Source: Limnobaculum eriocheiris (GTDB lineage Bacteria; Pseudomonadota; Gammaproteobacteria; Enterobacterales; Enterobacteriaceae). From it: a DNA stretch of 64,000 bases. This document shows positions 39,641 through 51,566 of the stretch, piece after piece. How positions within the stretch are numbered: position 1 is the first letter of the stretch; the number at the start of each line of letters is the position of its first letter. Made by a program: the position numbers and the translations under genes. Below the pieces are notes generated by a model. That model did not search any database, was not told where the DNA came from, and was given only the letters and a program-made list of their open reading frames with translations. The DNA lies in assembly GCF_021010575.1 (NCBI RefSeq), contig NZ_JAJNAG010000004.1:1-64000 (forward strand), in the 5' to 3' direction.

Positions 39641-42049
39641 TTACCAGGTGGTACCAATGTTGAACTGGAACTGTTCTGACCTATCTCCCTCATACTTCTC
39701 CAGTGGGTTAGCATAGGAGAACACGAGTGGACCCAGCGGAGACATCCACTGTAACGCCACACCTGCAGAAGTACGGATATTGCCTGCGTCACTATAATCA
39801 GGAATGCCTGCGGCTCTTGTTGCGTCGGTATTTTTCCAGTTGGTATCCCAAACGGTACCGGCATCAAAGAACACAGAGGTACGCAGAGAGTTAGCATATT
39901 TATCGTCAACAAACGGCGTTGGGAAAATAAACTCTACGCTGGCAACGCCCATTGCGTTACCACCAACGGCATCACTGTCACGCTCTAAATAGCAGCCTGC
40001 GCTGGTATTTGGCGTTGAGCAGCCGCGAATATAAACCGCTTTAGGACCGATGTTATTAGAGCGGAAGCCACGGACGGTGCTTGAACCACCCGCATAGAAG
40101 TTGTCATAGAATGGCATTTCTTTACCACCAATACCGTCACCGTAACCAGCACGTAAACGACCTAACAACACCCACTTATCATTGCTATCAATCGGATAGT
40201 AAGTCGCGCTGTCAAAGGTAACTTTATAGTACTCGTTATCAGAACCCGGAATAGTCACTTTACCATTCACACCAGCACGAGTACCGGACGTTGGGAAGTA
40301 ACCACGGTTCAGGCTGTTATAACTCCAACCTGTTGTAAAGAAGAAATCGTTAGCTTTGTAATCCGCATCGCTGTTCAGGCTTGGGTTTTCACCTACTGAC
40401 TCCAGATAGCGCCACATACCAATTTGCGGCTGCATATCCGTCAGATCGTTATGTATATAATCCAGACCGAAGCGTAATGAGTTATTCTCATTAATCGGGA
40501 AGCCTAATGTAGTGCCAAGACCATAGCTGCTCTTACTATAGTCAGACAGGTCAGCATTATCAGCGTTAAATTGATCGTAGAAAATCCGCCCGCCTAAGCT
40601 CACACCATCTACGGTAAAGTAAGGCTCGGTTACCGACAGTTCAACATAGGTACGGTAATCGTTTTTAGTGCCGTTGATACCAACGCTCTTACCAGTACCC
40701 ATCCAGTTATCTTGCTGTAAACCAACCTGGAAGCTCACGCCACTTTCTGTGCCATAGCCCACACCAAAGTTGAACGTACCGGTGTTACGCTCTTTCACCT
40801 TGTACACCACATCAACCTGATCTGGCATGCCCGGAACGCGTTCGGTTTCCACATCAACCGTTTCAAAGTAGCCTAAACGATTTAAACGTTCTTTGCCTTG
40901 CTCAACCTGGTCATTACCTAACCATGAACCTTCCATCTGACGCATTTCGCGGCGCAGTACGGAATCTTTACTCACGTCATTTCCTTCAAAACGGATACGA
41001 CGCACGTAGAAGCGGTTACCGGCATCTACACTGATGTGCAATTTAACGGTTTGAGCCTTATCGTCAATTTCAGGCTGGGTAGCTACCCGCGGGTAAGCAT
41101 AGCCATAACGACCTAACATTTTCTTAATGCTATCTTCAACCTGGGTCACTTTACTGCCGTTATACAAGTCGCCTGGGTTAACTTTCGCCAGTTCTTCAAC
41201 TTCTGCACCACGACCTGCCAGATTGCCTTTCACTTCAACCCCTGAAAGTTTGTACTGCTTACCTTCAGTCACATTGATAGTGATATAAATGCTCTTTTTA
41301 TCCGGCGTCAGGCTAACGTTCGTGGAGTCTATATTGAAACGGGCATAGCCGCGATCCAGATAGAAACTACGTAACGCTTCAAGGTCACCCGATAATTTTT
41401 GTTTTTGATAATTGCGGTCGCCAATAAAGTTCCACCAAGGCACTTCATCGCGCAATTGGAAACGGCTAACCAGCTCTTCCGTGGAGAAAGCGTTGTTGCC
41501 GACAATATTGATTTGCTGAATGGTTGCTGATGCACCTTCAGTAAAGACTAATTTCAAGTCTACGCGGTTACGCGGTAATGGAGTGACAACGGCTTTCACT
41601 GAAGCGCTGTATTTACCTACGCTATAGTAAAAATCCTCCAGCCCTTTCTCCATTGAACTCAGGGTGGTTCTGTCCAGTGCTTCGCCAACCCGAACACCGG
41701 AAGATTCCATGTTCTGTTTAAGCATGTCGTCCTTCACCGATTTATTACCGGAGAAGGTGATGCTTGCAATAGTTGGACGTTCTTTCACCTGAACAATCAA
41801 GGTACTGCCATCACGCAGTACTCGCACATCCTCAAAGTTACCGGAAGCGAATAAGGCTCGGATAGTGTTCCCGATGTCATTATCGTCGATAGTGTCACCA
41901 ACACGGACAGGCATATTTAACAATGCAGCCCCTGTAGCAACGCGTTGTAATCCTTCGAATCGAATGTCTTTTACGACAAACCCGTCGGCACCGTATGCGG
42001 TGGCGCTGCCAAACAGCAGCGACGCTAGAAGCAACTTTTTCATCGCCAT
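39641..42049 (-). CDS. bamA: Outer-membrane protein assembly factor BamA
   Basis: An 802-residue Omp85 protein that folds beta-barrel proteins into the outer membrane. Residues 1-21 are the signal peptide. Five POTRA domains cover about 22-420, and a 16-strand barrel follows. The conserved loop-6 motif VRGF is near residue 658, and the C-terminus ends in FQFNIGTTW with the usual aromatic residue. It lies between rseP and skp as in E. coli. An extracellular loop with [13 protein letters not shown] near residue 675 differs from the E. coli sequence I remember, as surface loops often do. Confidence 0.98.
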   Translation of the reverse strand: MAMKKLLLASLLFGSATAYGADGFVVKDIRFEGLQRVATGAALLNMPVRVGDTIDDNDIGNTIRALFASGNFEDVRVLRDGSTLIVQVKERPTIASITFSGNKSVKDDMLKQNMESSGVRVGEALDRTTLSSMEKGLEDFYYSVGKYSASVKAVVTPLPRNRVDLKLVFTEGASATIQQINIVGNNAFSTEELVSRFQLRDEVPWWNFIGDRNYQKQKLSGDLEALRSFYLDRGYARFNIDSTNVSLTPDKKSIYITINVTEGKQYKLSGVEVKGNLAGRGAEVEELAKVNPGDLYNGSKVTQVEDSIKKMLGRYGYAYPRVATQPEIDDKAQTVKLHISVDAGNRFYVRRIRFEGNDVSKDSVLRREMRQMEGSWLGNDQVEQGKERLNRLGYFETVDVETERVPGMPDQVDVVYKVKERNTGTFNFGVGYGTESGVSFQVGLQQDNWMGTGKSVGINGTKNDYRTYVELSVTEPYFTVDGVSLGGRIFYDQFNADNADLSDYSKSSYGLGTTLGFPINENNSLRFGLDYIHNDLTDMQPQIGMWRYLESVGENPSLNSDADYKANDFFFTTGWSYNSLNRGYFPTSGTRAGVNGKVTIPGSDNEYYKVTFDSATYYPIDSNDKWVLLGRLRAGYGDGIGGKEMPFYDNFYAGGSSTVRGFRSNNIGPKAVYIRGCSTPNTSAGCYLERDSDAVGGNAMGVASVEFIFPTPFVDDKYANSLRTSVFFDAGTVWDTNWKNTDATRAAGIPDYSDAGNIRTSAGVALQWMSPLGPLVFSYANPLEKYEGDRSEQFQFNIGTTW

Positions 42050-42080
42050 CGTTATAATCTGTTAACCCTAACCAAATTCT

Positions 42081-43439
42081 CTAGCCGTAAAAGCGTGAGA
42101 AGTCATTGAAAAGTGCAAGTCCCATCAACAGTACCAATAAGATTGCCCCAACACGATAACTGTAGTCCTGAACTCTTTCAGATACCGGTTTACCTGTTAT
42201 CTTTTCTATTGCTAAAAACACAAGATGCCCCCCGTCTAACACAGGCAGAGGAAACAGATTGATTATGCCTAAGTTAACGCTGATAAGCGCTAAAAACATT
42301 AGATAATAAACCAAACCATATCCTGCTGATACTCCAGCGCCCTGGGCTATCGATATCGGGCCACTCAAGTTTTTTAACTGCACGTCACCCGTTATCAATT
42401 TACCCAGCATTTTGACTGTTAATTTAGTCAATTGCCATGTTTTATCGCTAGCCTGATAAATAGCGGTAAACACACTGTACTGACGAGTAATCTTATACTC
42501 ATCCGGCAGTGGTATCACCTTCGGCGATATTCCGGCGAAGCCTTTAATGGCTCCATCTCCGGATGTCTTCGCTTCTGGCGTCAGAACTAAAGAGTGGCTC
42601 TCGCCATTTCTTTCTATTACTAACTCTATAGGAACACCCGGGCTTTGACTGACCAGCCTGACAAAATCAGCCCAAGGTCCAAAATCTTTACCGTTGATCT
42701 TAACCAGTCTGTCACCCGGCTGTAAACCCGCCTTTTCTGATGCAGACCCCGGTTGGACAACGTCCAGCACCGGTTCTATTTGGGGAAGTTTAAGTATAAA
42801 ACCTAAGCTTCTGATAGGGTCCTGCTTCTCCGGATCAAACTTCCAACCGGTAAGATTCACCGTTTTGGTCTGGTCCAGAGAAGTACCGAATGGTGCAACG
42901 GTTAGCTCCATTTGGCTTTCGCCTATTTGGCCAACCAACGCCAGGCGAACGGAATCCCAATCAGGCGTTTCGATACCATTAACGGCTTTTAGTTCCATTC
43001 CCGCAGAAATATTTGCTTGCGCAGCAATAGATTGCGGCTCGATTTCACCAATTACCGGGCGTAAACTGGGCACACCAATAATAAACACCAGCCAGTAAGC
43101 AAACACAGCAAACAAAAAGTTGGCTATCGGCCCGGCGGCAATGATCGCAGCGCGTTGACATACGGTTTTATTATTAAATGCCTGATTGCGGTACTGAGGT
43201 TCAACCTCTTCTGCCCGCTCGTCCAGCATCTTTACATAACCACCAAGCGGAATCATCGCGACAACATATTCAGTGCCGCGCTTATCCGTTCGTCGCCATA
43301 TCGCTTTACCAAAACCGATAGAGAAACGGATAACTTTTACTCCACAGCGGCGTGCGACCCAAAAGTGGCCAAACTCATGTACTGTCACTAAAATGCCCAG
43401 TGCGACAATAAACGCAGCTACGGTTCCAACAATATTCAT
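42081..43439 (-). CDS. rseP: Site-2 intramembrane protease RseP
   Basis: A 452-residue zinc metalloprotease of the inner membrane that cleaves RseA and releases sigma-E. The active-site motif HEFGH is near residue 22 in the first membrane helix. Two PDZ domains lie in the periplasmic part (about 115-310; [13 protein letters not shown] is visible), and the LDGGH motif is near residue 402. It is 18 bases from cdsA and upstream of bamA, which sigma-E itself controls in E. coli. Confidence 0.97.
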   Translation of the reverse strand: MNIVGTVAAFIVALGILVTVHEFGHFWVARRCGVKVIRFSIGFGKAIWRRTDKRGTEYVVAMIPLGGYVKMLDERAEEVEPQYRNQAFNNKTVCQRAAIIAAGPIANFLFAVFAYWLVFIIGVPSLRPVIGEIEPQSIAAQANISAGMELKAVNGIETPDWDSVRLALVGQIGESQMELTVAPFGTSLDQTKTVNLTGWKFDPEKQDPIRSLGFILKLPQIEPVLDVVQPGSASEKAGLQPGDRLVKINGKDFGPWADFVRLVSQSPGVPIELVIERNGESHSLVLTPEAKTSGDGAIKGFAGISPKVIPLPDEYKITRQYSVFTAIYQASDKTWQLTKLTVKMLGKLITGDVQLKNLSGPISIAQGAGVSAGYGLVYYLMFLALISVNLGIINLFPLPVLDGGHLVFLAIEKITGKPVSERVQDYSYRVGAILLVLLMGLALFNDFSRFYG

Positions 43440-43457
43440 AGGCGATTGCTATTCCGT

Positions 43458-44315
43458 TTAACCTTTAAAAACCAGGAAAATCAAACAGGCGAAAACCGGG
43501 ATTGCCGCAGTCAGGCTATCAATCCGGTCGAGAACACCACCATGGCCAGGAATCAAATGGCCACTGTCTTTAATGCCGGCTTCACGCTTAAACATACTCT
43601 CGGTTAAATCCCCCAGCACCGAGGCCAACACCGCCAGCACTGAACTGATTAATAACGTATTTAAAGAGATATGCAGCGGTGCATACAGGCTAAACAACCA
43701 TGCCAGCAGCGCAGAGGAAACTAAACCACCCACTAACCCTTCCAGGGTTTTACCCGGAGAAACTTTAGGTGCCAGTTTATGTTTGCCGAACAGGCGTCCA
43801 AATGCATAGGCACCTGAATCTGCTCCCCAGACCAGGAACATAACGTACAGTAACCACCAGGCTCCAGTATAGCTATTTTCTTCAAAGCCATATTGACGTA
43901 ACACCAGCATACCCCAAAAAAATGGCACAATGGTCAGAACACCAAAAATCAGACGTAACAAACGGGAATGTTTCCAGAACTGTGCAGAAGCTGGATAAAA
44001 CAACACCATCAGCAACGCCAGAACCCACCAGCCCAGAGAGGCCAGCAGAAAACCTTCAACAACCGGATGTAACAGCAATGGCAATGGTGAAATATGGGTT
44101 GGCCAATATAGCACAAACAGACCAACACCACAGAGAGCCGCCAACATAATGCGCTGAACCGGCGTTCCCATGCCCGCCAACTGCCCCCACTCCCATGCGG
44201 CCAACATGCAAATCGCCACAGTCATAATGGCAAAAGGTAAAGGTGGCAACATAAACAATGCCGCAATAACCAGAGGAATAAGAATCAACGCGGTAATGAT
44301 GCGTGACTTTAACAC
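43458..44315 (-). CDS. cdsA: Phosphatidate cytidylyltransferase
   Basis: A 285-residue polytopic inner-membrane enzyme that makes CDP-diacylglycerol from CTP and phosphatidic acid, the branch point for all phospholipids. About eight hydrophobic helices are visible. The C-terminal signature has KREAGIKDSGHLIPGHGGVLDRIDS, cited here only by its ends (KREAGIKDSG ... HGGVLDRIDS), at about residues 239-265. It sits between uppS and rseP with short gaps. Confidence 0.96.
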   Translation of the reverse strand: MLKSRIITALILIPLVIAALFMLPPLPFAIMTVAICMLAAWEWGQLAGMGTPVQRIMLAALCGVGLFVLYWPTHISPLPLLLHPVVEGFLLASLGWWVLALLMVLFYPASAQFWKHSRLLRLIFGVLTIVPFFWGMLVLRQYGFEENSYTGAWWLLYVMFLVWGADSGAYAFGRLFGKHKLAPKVSPGKTLEGLVGGLVSSALLAWLFSLYAPLHISLNTLLISSVLAVLASVLGDLTESMFKREAGIKDSGHLIPGHGGVLDRIDSLTAAIPVFACLIFLVFKG

Positions 44316-44324
44316 GAGAACCTC

Positions 44325-45083
44325 CTACAGTTCCTTAATACTCGCGGGTTCAGTCCCACCAAAACGGCGTTCGCGTTGTGCAAATGCATTAAGCGCACCT
44401 TCAAAAACAAGCTCATCAAAATCAGGCCACAGCACTTCCGTAAAATAGAGCTCCGCGTAAGCTATTTGCCACAGCAAGAAGTTACTTATCCGATGTTCAC
44501 CACCGGTCCTGATCACTAAATCTACCGGAGCCAGCTCGCACAAATTAATGTGCTGGCTCACCATTTCTTCGCTGATATCTTCTGGCGCGACATCACCGCT
44601 TTTTACCTGCTGCGCTATCTGTTGAACCGCCTGAATAATATCCCAGCGCCCACCATAATTTGCTGCAATATTTAATGTCAGTCCGGTATTGGCTTCAGTC
44701 ACCGCCTCAGCGCGTTGAATACGCCCCTGTAAGCGTTCACTAAAACGTTCGGTATCACCGATAATTTTTAAACGGACATTATGTTTATGTAAGCTCTTTA
44801 CCTCTTTGTCCAGAGCTCGAATAAAAAGCTCCATTAAGGCAGTCACTTCTTGAGGTGGGCGATTCCAGTTCTCGCTACTGAATGCATAAAGCGTGAGTGC
44901 TTCAATTCCGTTATTGACGGCAAAACTCACGGCTCTGCGTACAGCTTTTGCACCTTCCTGATGACCAAAGATTCTCATTTTACCTAACTGTTTAGCCCAA
45001 CGTCCGTTGCCATCCATAATGATAGCAACATGACGGGGCACAGATGCTTTAGGGTTATTCACTTGCTGTTTAGCGGGCGACAT
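44325..45083 (-). CDS. uppS: Undecaprenyl diphosphate synthase
   Basis: A 252-residue cis-prenyltransferase that builds the C55 lipid carrier for peptidoglycan and O-antigen. The catalytic Asp is in IMDGNGRWAK near residue 23, and the substrate-binding stretch RTGGEHRISNFLLWQ is near residue 193. It is separated from dxr by about 210 bases containing a strong terminator, so it probably has its own promoter with cdsA and rseP downstream. Confidence 0.96.
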   Translation of the reverse strand: MSPAKQQVNNPKASVPRHVAIIMDGNGRWAKQLGKMRIFGHQEGAKAVRRAVSFAVNNGIEALTLYAFSSENWNRPPQEVTALMELFIRALDKEVKSLHKHNVRLKIIGDTERFSERLQGRIQRAEAVTEANTGLTLNIAANYGGRWDIIQAVQQIAQQVKSGDVAPEDISEEMVSQHINLCELAPVDLVIRTGGEHRISNFLLWQIAYAELYFTEVLWPDFDELVFEGALNAFAQRERRFGGTEPASIKEL

Positions 45084-45146
45084 AACTTATTAGAATTCCT
45101 CAGCTAAAAATAGAACAACCGTAAGAGACTGTTGTTTTTCTTGCGC

Positions 45147-45181
45147 AAAAAAGCCGTGAACACTTCACGGCAAAAAAAAAA
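45147..45181 (-). terminator. dxr terminator
   Basis: GCCGTGAA at 45153-45160 and TTCACGGC at 45164-45171 form a perfect 8-bp stem with a 3-base loop. On the minus strand it is flanked by ten T before and six T after. It ends dxr transcripts before uppS. Confidence 0.85.
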
Positions 45182-45291
45182 CAGCTCGTTAACGCGCTTT
45201 TCTACCGCCCAATTCCATGGATCGGATAGCTTAAACCGCATGATGAAACAAACTATACCATTTCGCCCCAATTGGAACAAATCGACCATTG

Positions 45292-46488
45292 TTAATGATT
45301 CCATAATGCAATAATCTGGTTTGCCTGCATTCTGGCCCATGAATCTATAGCTAAAACCTCATCAATACTGTGGGGTTCCGCATGAACCAAAGATGCCATC
45401 ACTTGATTATTAATAGCGGCAATATCAGTAAACGCAATTTTACTCTGTAAAAATGCATCAACGCTACACTCATTAGCAGCATTTAACGTTGTTGTCGCTG
45501 CCTGACCGGCATGACTGGCTTCAATAGCCAACTTGAGGCAAGGATAGCGCTCAAAATCCGGTTGCTCAAACGTCAGAGCACCAATACTACAAAAGTCCAG
45601 ATGGCTAACGCCGGATGCCACCCGGTTTGGATACGCCATCGCGTGAGCAATTGGCGTGCGCATATCTGGCGTTCCTAATTGCGCAATAACGCTGCCATCA
45701 TGATAGCGTACCATAGAGTGGATAACCGACTGAGGGTGAATCAACACTTCCATCTGTTCGGGTGAAGCGTTAAACAACCAACGTGCTTCAATATACTCCA
45801 GCCCCTTATTCATCATAGTTGCTGAATCGACAGAAATCTTGCGCCCCATTGACCAGTTAGGATGTGCACAGGCCTGATCGGGTGTCATATGCTTCAATTG
45901 TTCCACCGCTGCCGTTCTGAAAGGACCGCCAGAACCGGTTAAAACAATGCGAGTGATTCCCTGTTCTTCTAATGAAGCACAGCCAAGATCCTGTTGAACC
46001 GCTTCCGGCATACTCTGAAAAATAGCATTATGTTCACTGTCGATTGGCAAGAGTTGCGCTCCAGACCGGGCAACGGCATCCATAAACAGACGCCCACAGG
46101 TAACTAACGACTCTTTATTCGCCAGTAACACCTGTTTGCCCGCCCTGATTGCAGCCAGCGTTGGCAACAGGCCAACAGCGCCTACAATGGCTGCCATCAC
46201 TTGATCAACTTCGGCATCTTCAGCCAACTCACAAGCCGCCTGAGTACCACTGACCACTTCCGTCATCATCCCTTCAGACTTAAGGATGGTACGTAGCCGT
46301 TGTGCAGAAGTTTCATCAGCCATCGACGCAAAGCGGGGGGAGAACTCCCGACACTGCTGCGCCATCTTTTCAACATTGCTACCGGCAACTAATGCAAACA
46401 CACTGAATAAATGTGGATTTTCCCGGACTACCGACAAAGTACTATGACCAATGGAGCCGGTAGATCCAAGAATAGTTATTTTTTTCAT
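45292..46488 (-). CDS. dxr: 1-deoxy-D-xylulose 5-phosphate reductoisomerase
   Basis: A 398-residue NADPH-dependent enzyme of the MEP isoprenoid pathway that makes 2-C-methyl-D-erythritol 4-phosphate. The nucleotide-binding motif [11 protein letters not shown] opens the protein. The metal-binding DSEHNAIFQ is near residue 150, and the flexible-loop region [19 protein letters not shown], with conserved Met and Lys residues, is near residue 210. It lies between frr and uppS in the usual order and ends in a strong terminator. Confidence 0.97.
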   Translation of the reverse strand: MKKITILGSTGSIGHSTLSVVRENPHLFSVFALVAGSNVEKMAQQCREFSPRFASMADETSAQRLRTILKSEGMMTEVVSGTQAACELAEDAEVDQVMAAIVGAVGLLPTLAAIRAGKQVLLANKESLVTCGRLFMDAVARSGAQLLPIDSEHNAIFQSMPEAVQQDLGCASLEEQGITRIVLTGSGGPFRTAAVEQLKHMTPDQACAHPNWSMGRKISVDSATMMNKGLEYIEARWLFNASPEQMEVLIHPQSVIHSMVRYHDGSVIAQLGTPDMRTPIAHAMAYPNRVASGVSHLDFCSIGALTFEQPDFERYPCLKLAIEASHAGQAATTTLNAANECSVDAFLQSKIAFTDIAAINNQVMASLVHAEPHSIDEVLAIDSWARMQANQIIALWNH

Positions 46489-46636
46489 TAGACTAATTCA
46501 TTATCACTGACAAACACGCTGGTATTTCAACAGAAGTAGCACTGTCGAAATTGAATGCTGCACATATTACTCTTTTCATGGTGAAGAGATCACTAATTAA
46601 CTGAGTCGGGTGAACCGCGCCATCTCTCGTTTTGTA

Positions 46637-46672
46637 AAAAAAAAAGCCCGGTGCTGGTCACTGCCACCGGGC
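46637..46672 (-). terminator. frr terminator
   Basis: GCCCGGTG at 46646-46653 pairs with CACCGGGC at 46665-46672, and the minus strand continues into nine T. A strong factor-independent terminator about 18 bases after frr. Confidence 0.88.
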
Positions 46673-46689
46673 CGTAGTACGAAACAGAA

Positions 46690-47247
46690 TCAGAACGCCA
46701 TTAATTCAGCTTCTTTCTCTGCCAATGCTTCATCCACTTTCTTGATATAAATATCAGTCAGTTTTTGGATATCATCCTGTGATTTACGCTCATCGTCTTC
46801 GCCGATCTCTTTATCTTTCAGCAGCGCTTTAACTTTGTCGTTAGCATCACGGCGAACGTTACGAATAGAAACACGACCTTGTTCTGCTTCATTACGCACA
46901 ACTTTGGTCAAATCTTTACGACGTTCTTCGGTTAACGGAGGAAGTGGAACACGAATAACCGTACCTGCAGAAGATGGATTTAAGCCTAAATCCGCTGACA
47001 TGATTGCCTTTTCAACCGCCGGGCCTAAGCTACGGTCAAATACTGTAATAGCTAAAGTACGAGAGTCTTCAACCACTACGTTGGCTAACTGACGCAAAGG
47101 GGTTGCTGAACCGTAATAGTCAACCTGAACACCATCAAGAATGCTTGGATGAGCACGGCCAGTACGAACTTTGCTGATATGTGTTTTAAACATTTCCAGG
47201 CACTTTTCCATGCGTACCTGAGCATCTTGTCTAATATCGTTGATCAC
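46690..47247 (-). CDS. frr: Ribosome recycling factor
   Basis: A 185-residue tRNA-shaped protein that, with EF-G, splits ribosomes after termination. Three long helices form the stem and a small beta/alpha domain lies between. Characteristic stretches are [34 protein letters not shown] and the C-terminal KEAELMAF. It follows pyrH by about 145 bases and ends in a strong terminator. Confidence 0.97.
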   Translation of the reverse strand: MINDIRQDAQVRMEKCLEMFKTHISKVRTGRAHPSILDGVQVDYYGSATPLRQLANVVVEDSRTLAITVFDRSLGPAVEKAIMSADLGLNPSSAGTVIRVPLPPLTEERRKDLTKVVRNEAEQGRVSIRNVRRDANDKVKALLKDKEIGEDDERKSQDDIQKLTDIYIKKVDEALAEKEAELMAF

Positions 47248-47391
47248 GTTGCTAACCTTTTAATGCTAGTAATATGGTGGGCCACGCCTTATGCACAGCC
47301 CGCGAATAAGAAATTTGCCACTTTGCTTCAACACTCATCTTCAGCCTGAAGAGAAGCATACTATAAGCTTTTATTGAACCGCCGCGCTGAA

Positions 47392-48126
47392 TTATTCAGC
47401 CGGTTTAGTAATTAAAGTCCCTTCAGCTTCGCCCATCACTACGCGGCGTAAGGCTCCAGGCTTATTCATATTAAATACGCGAATCGGTAAGTTATGGTCA
47501 CGGGCCAGTGTAAATGCGGCCAAATCCATCACTTTCAGTTCACGTTCTAATACATCCTGATAGCTCAGGGTTTCATACAGTGTTGCTTCCGGGTTTTTCA
47601 CCGGATCCTCTGAGAATACACCGTCTACTTTGGTCGCCTTTAATACCACATCCGCTTCAATTTCGATGCCGCGTAAACAGGCAGCGGAATCGGTAGTAAA
47701 GAATGGATTACCGGTACCCGCAGAAAAAATAACTACACGGCCATGACGCAGCAGGCTGATAGCTTCTGCCCAGCTGTAATCATCACAGACGCCGTTAAGA
47801 GGAATTGCTGACATCAGACGAGCGTTCACATAGGCACGATGTAGCGCATCACGCATAGCCAGTCCGTTCATTACGGTAGCTAACATTCCCATGTGGTCGC
47901 CCACTACACGATTCATACCGGCTTTTGCCAGGCCTGCACCGCGAAATAGATTGCCGCCACCAATAACTACACCAACCTGAATGCCTAATTCGACCAGCTC
48001 TTTAATCTCTTGTGCCATGCGGTCTAACACGCTGGCATCAATGCCAAAACCTTCGGAGCCTTGCAAGGCTTCGCCACTTAATTTAAGCAGGATTCTTTGA
48101 TATACGGGTTTTGCGTTAGTAGCCAT
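47392..48126 (-). CDS. pyrH: Uridylate kinase
   Basis: A 244-residue hexameric UMP kinase of the amino-acid-kinase family, the source of UDP for all pyrimidine nucleotides. Typical motifs are [23 protein letters not shown] and [16 protein letters not shown]. It is separated from tsf by a terminator and so probably has its own promoter. It complements the pyrBC pair farther upstream in the same pathway, although the two are unlikely to be co-regulated. Confidence 0.97.
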   Translation of the reverse strand: MATNAKPVYQRILLKLSGEALQGSEGFGIDASVLDRMAQEIKELVELGIQVGVVIGGGNLFRGAGLAKAGMNRVVGDHMGMLATVMNGLAMRDALHRAYVNARLMSAIPLNGVCDDYSWAEAISLLRHGRVVIFSAGTGNPFFTTDSAACLRGIEIEADVVLKATKVDGVFSEDPVKNPEATLYETLSYQDVLERELKVMDLAAFTLARDHNLPIRVFNMNKPGALRRVVMGEAEGTLITKPAE

Positions 48127-48170
48127 AGTCTTATTTCCTGGTTGGCTGTTTATAATGGTCTGTTTATTCT

Positions 48171-48203
48171 AAAAAAACGGACCGATATGGTGATCGATCC
48201 GCC
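48171..48203 (-). terminator. rpsB-tsf operon terminator
   Basis: CGGACCGAT at 48178-48186 pairs with ATCGATCCG at 48193-48201 (one wobble pair), followed on the minus strand by seven T. It lies about 20 bases after tsf. Confidence 0.8.
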
Positions 48204-48222
48204 TTTATGCATCAAGCTAAGA

Positions 48223-49077
48223 TTACTTAGTCATCGCAGCAACTTCTGCCGCAAAGTCTACTTCTACTTTCTCGATACCTTCACCCACTTCAAAGCGGAT
48301 AAATTGTACAACGCCAGCTTTCTTCTCTTTCAGCAGATCGCCAACGGTTTTGCTTGGATCCATAACGAAAGCCTGACCAGTCAGAGAGATCTCACCGGTG
48401 AACTTACGCATACGGCCTTCAACCATTTTCTCAGCGATGTCGCGAGGTTTGCCAGATTGCATAGCGATGTCGATCTGGATTTCGTGCTCACGAGTAACCA
48501 CTTCAGCAGGTACGTCGTCAGGAGAAACGAACTCAGGCTTGCTTGCAGCAATGTGCATAGCAACATGCTTAACCAGCTCATCATCAGTAGTACCGGTTGC
48601 AGAAACCAGAACACCAATACGAGCACCGTGCATGTAAGCGCCCAGTCTGTCGCCTTTAACTACCTCAACGCGACGAATATTGATGTTCTCACCAATTTTC
48701 GCTACCAGCGCAGTACGCTGCTCTTCAAATTTTGCTTTTAATGCTTCAACATCATCGATGTTTTCAGCCAGTGCTGCATCAACAGCTGCGTTAGCAAAAG
48801 CCAGGAAACCGGCATCTTTAGCAACGAAGTCAGTTTCACAGTTAACTTCCATGATGACGCCAACTTTAGCATCAGCAGCGATTTTAGTCAGAATAACGCC
48901 TTCAGCAGCTACACGGCCAGCTTTCTTAGCCGCTTTTGCCTGACCTGATTTACGCATGTTGTCGATGGCCAGCTCGATATCGCCATTTGCTTCAACCAGC
49001 GCTTTCTTACATTCCATCATACCAGCACCGGTACGATCGCGAAGTTCTTTTACTAGAGCTGCAGTAATTTCAGCCAT
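48223..49077 (-). CDS. tsf: Elongation factor Ts
   Basis: A 284-residue guanine-nucleotide exchange factor for EF-Tu. The N-terminal domain has [15 protein letters not shown], and the TDFVAKD core motif is near residue 80. The C-terminal part ends in a helical module. Length matches E. coli. It follows rpsB after about 130 bases that contain a terminator-like hairpin, which in this operon normally lets only part of the transcripts through. Confidence 0.97.
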   Translation of the reverse strand: MAEITAALVKELRDRTGAGMMECKKALVEANGDIELAIDNMRKSGQAKAAKKAGRVAAEGVILTKIAADAKVGVIMEVNCETDFVAKDAGFLAFANAAVDAALAENIDDVEALKAKFEEQRTALVAKIGENINIRRVEVVKGDRLGAYMHGARIGVLVSATGTTDDELVKHVAMHIAASKPEFVSPDDVPAEVVTREHEIQIDIAMQSGKPRDIAEKMVEGRMRKFTGEISLTGQAFVMDPSKTVGDLLKEKKAGVVQFIRFEVGEGIEKVEVDFAAEVAAMTK

Positions 49078-49126
49078 TCTCTTTATCCTCGGTTATTCTT
49101 TGTCGGATGTTCTGTTGCATAAATAA

Positions 49127-49154
49127 GCAAAAAGGGAGCCTGCAAAGGCCCCCT
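49127..49154 (-). terminator. Terminator-like hairpin between rpsB and tsf
   Basis: AGGGAGCCT at 49133-49141 pairs with AGGCCCCCT at 49146-49154 with one wobble pair and a GCAA loop, followed by T on the minus strand. Probably a partial terminator that sets the ratio of rpsB to tsf mRNA. Confidence 0.7.
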
Positions 49155-49208
49155 AACCAACATATCTAATACCTGGTTAATAAGGGCTCTCTAATGGAGC
49201 ACGCCTTA

Positions 49209-50134
<926 letters not shown>

Positions 50135-50200
50135 CCATAAAAGAGGCAATTAATGCCACTACTTACTATGAGTAATAGCGAAAAAACTATGGCCAAAGCG

Positions 50201-50242
50201 AAAAAAGTACCGCATCACGCACTTTAACTCAGCGCGATACGG
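50201..50242 (-). terminator. pyrBC operon terminator
   Basis: An 11-bp stem with two G-U pairs forms between 50232-50242 and 50210-50220 around an 11-base loop. The minus strand then reads TACTTTTTT. It separates pyrC from the rpsB promoter. Confidence 0.75.
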
Positions 50243-50264
50243 GACGATTCATCTTAAGTCTAGT

Positions 50265-51566
50265 TTAGTTGCGGATGATTTTCCCATCCTGATAGACCCA
50301 CTTGCCATCCACCATGGTGCGAACGACCTGACCAACCATCTCCATACCGGTAAAAGGGCAGGATTTACCGCGGGTCAGCATGGTGTGCGGGTCTACAATC
50401 CACTCTTTTTTCGGGTCGATAAGCACCAGATCCGCCAGACCGCCAACGCTTAGATGGCCGCGATCTTTCCAGTCAAACGCCGCCGCCGGACCCGCTGTCA
50501 TTTTCTGAATCAATGCCTGTAGGCTCCACTGTCCGGTTTGTACCAGACAGCTATGCAGTACGCTGAATGCGGTTTCAAATCCGGCAAATCCGCAAGGTGC
50601 TTCATTAAACTCACAGTCTTTCTCTTCATAAGCGTGTGGAGCGTGGTCGGTGGCAATGGCGTCCAGCGTGCCATCTTTCAGACCTTCGATTAGCGCGACA
50701 ATATGTTCATTGGTACGCAAGGGCGGGTTAACTTTGAAGGCGGAGTCAAAAGACTCAATCGTTTTATCTACCAGACACAGGTGGTGGGGCGTAACTTCAG
50801 CGGTGACTTTAATGCCTTTGGCCTTAGCTTCACGAATTAAATCTACCGCCCCTTTACTGCTTACATGGGCGATATGCACGTGCCCACCGGTCATTTCAGC
50901 CAACATAATCTCACGGGATACCGCAATGTTTTCCGCTTCCGCCGGGCGGCCTTTCAGGCCCAGTCTGGCAGAGACACAACCTTCATGCATCACGCCGTCT
51001 GCCACCAGGCAGCAATCTTCTGAGTGAGAAATCACCGGCAGATTAAACATGCTGGCGTATTCCAGTGCCGCACGCATCAGGCGGCCATCATTAACATAGT
51101 AACCATCATCAGAAAACGCTCTGGCTCCAGCCTGTGCCATATCACCAATTTCTGACAGCTCTTTTCCTTCCAGACCTTTGGTCACCGCGCCGGTAATTTC
51201 TACCCTCACTACCGCATCGGTCTGAATTTTATGTTTCATACCGGCGACAATAATCGCCTGATCGATAACCGGACGGGTATTTGCCATGGTCAGAATAGTG
51301 GTGAAACCGCCAGCAGCAGCCGATGCGGTACCGGTTAACAGATCTTCTTTTGCTTCTTGTCCTGGTTCACGCAGGTGACAGTGGATATCAATAAATCCAG
51401 GGCTGATGACTAACCCACTGGCATCAATCACTTCATCACCCGTTTCCGCATTCAGTGATTTACCAACTGCCGCCACTTTTCCATTCGCTACGCGAATATC
51501 CAGCACATCATTTAAACCATTAGCAGGATCGATCAGGTGACCATTTTTAATTAACCACTGTGCCAT
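50265..51566 (-). CDS. pyrC: Dihydroorotase, class I (Gram-positive type)
   Basis: A 433-residue amidohydrolase that closes N-carbamoyl-aspartate to dihydroorotate. The metal-binding motif DIHCHLREPG is near residue 60 and ATDHAPH near residue 306. Its length and sequence are those of the class I enzymes of Bacillus and many other bacteria. E. coli PyrC is an unrelated-looking class II enzyme of about 348 residues. It overlaps pyrB by one base (TAATG), so translation is coupled. An allantoinase-like role is less likely given the pyrB partner. Confidence 0.88.
   Translation of the reverse strand: MAQWLIKNGHLIDPANGLNDVLDIRVANGKVAAVGKSLNAETGDEVIDASGLVISPGFIDIHCHLREPGQEAKEDLLTGTASAAAGGFTTILTMANTRPVIDQAIIVAGMKHKIQTDAVVRVEITGAVTKGLEGKELSEIGDMAQAGARAFSDDGYYVNDGRLMRAALEYASMFNLPVISHSEDCCLVADGVMHEGCVSARLGLKGRPAEAENIAVSREIMLAEMTGGHVHIAHVSSKGAVDLIREAKAKGIKVTAEVTPHHLCLVDKTIESFDSAFKVNPPLRTNEHIVALIEGLKDGTLDAIATDHAPHAYEEKDCEFNEAPCGFAGFETAFSVLHSCLVQTGQWSLQALIQKMTAGPAAAFDWKDRGHLSVGGLADLVLIDPKKEWIVDPHTMLTRGKSCPFTGMEMVGQVVRTMVDGKWVYQDGKIIRN

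Noticed and set aside
39574-39912. A longer Skp protein of 274 residues
   Set aside because: The added part overlaps the end of bamA in another frame, lacks Skp character and precedes the signal peptide; TTG 39573 with AAGGAG is the better start.
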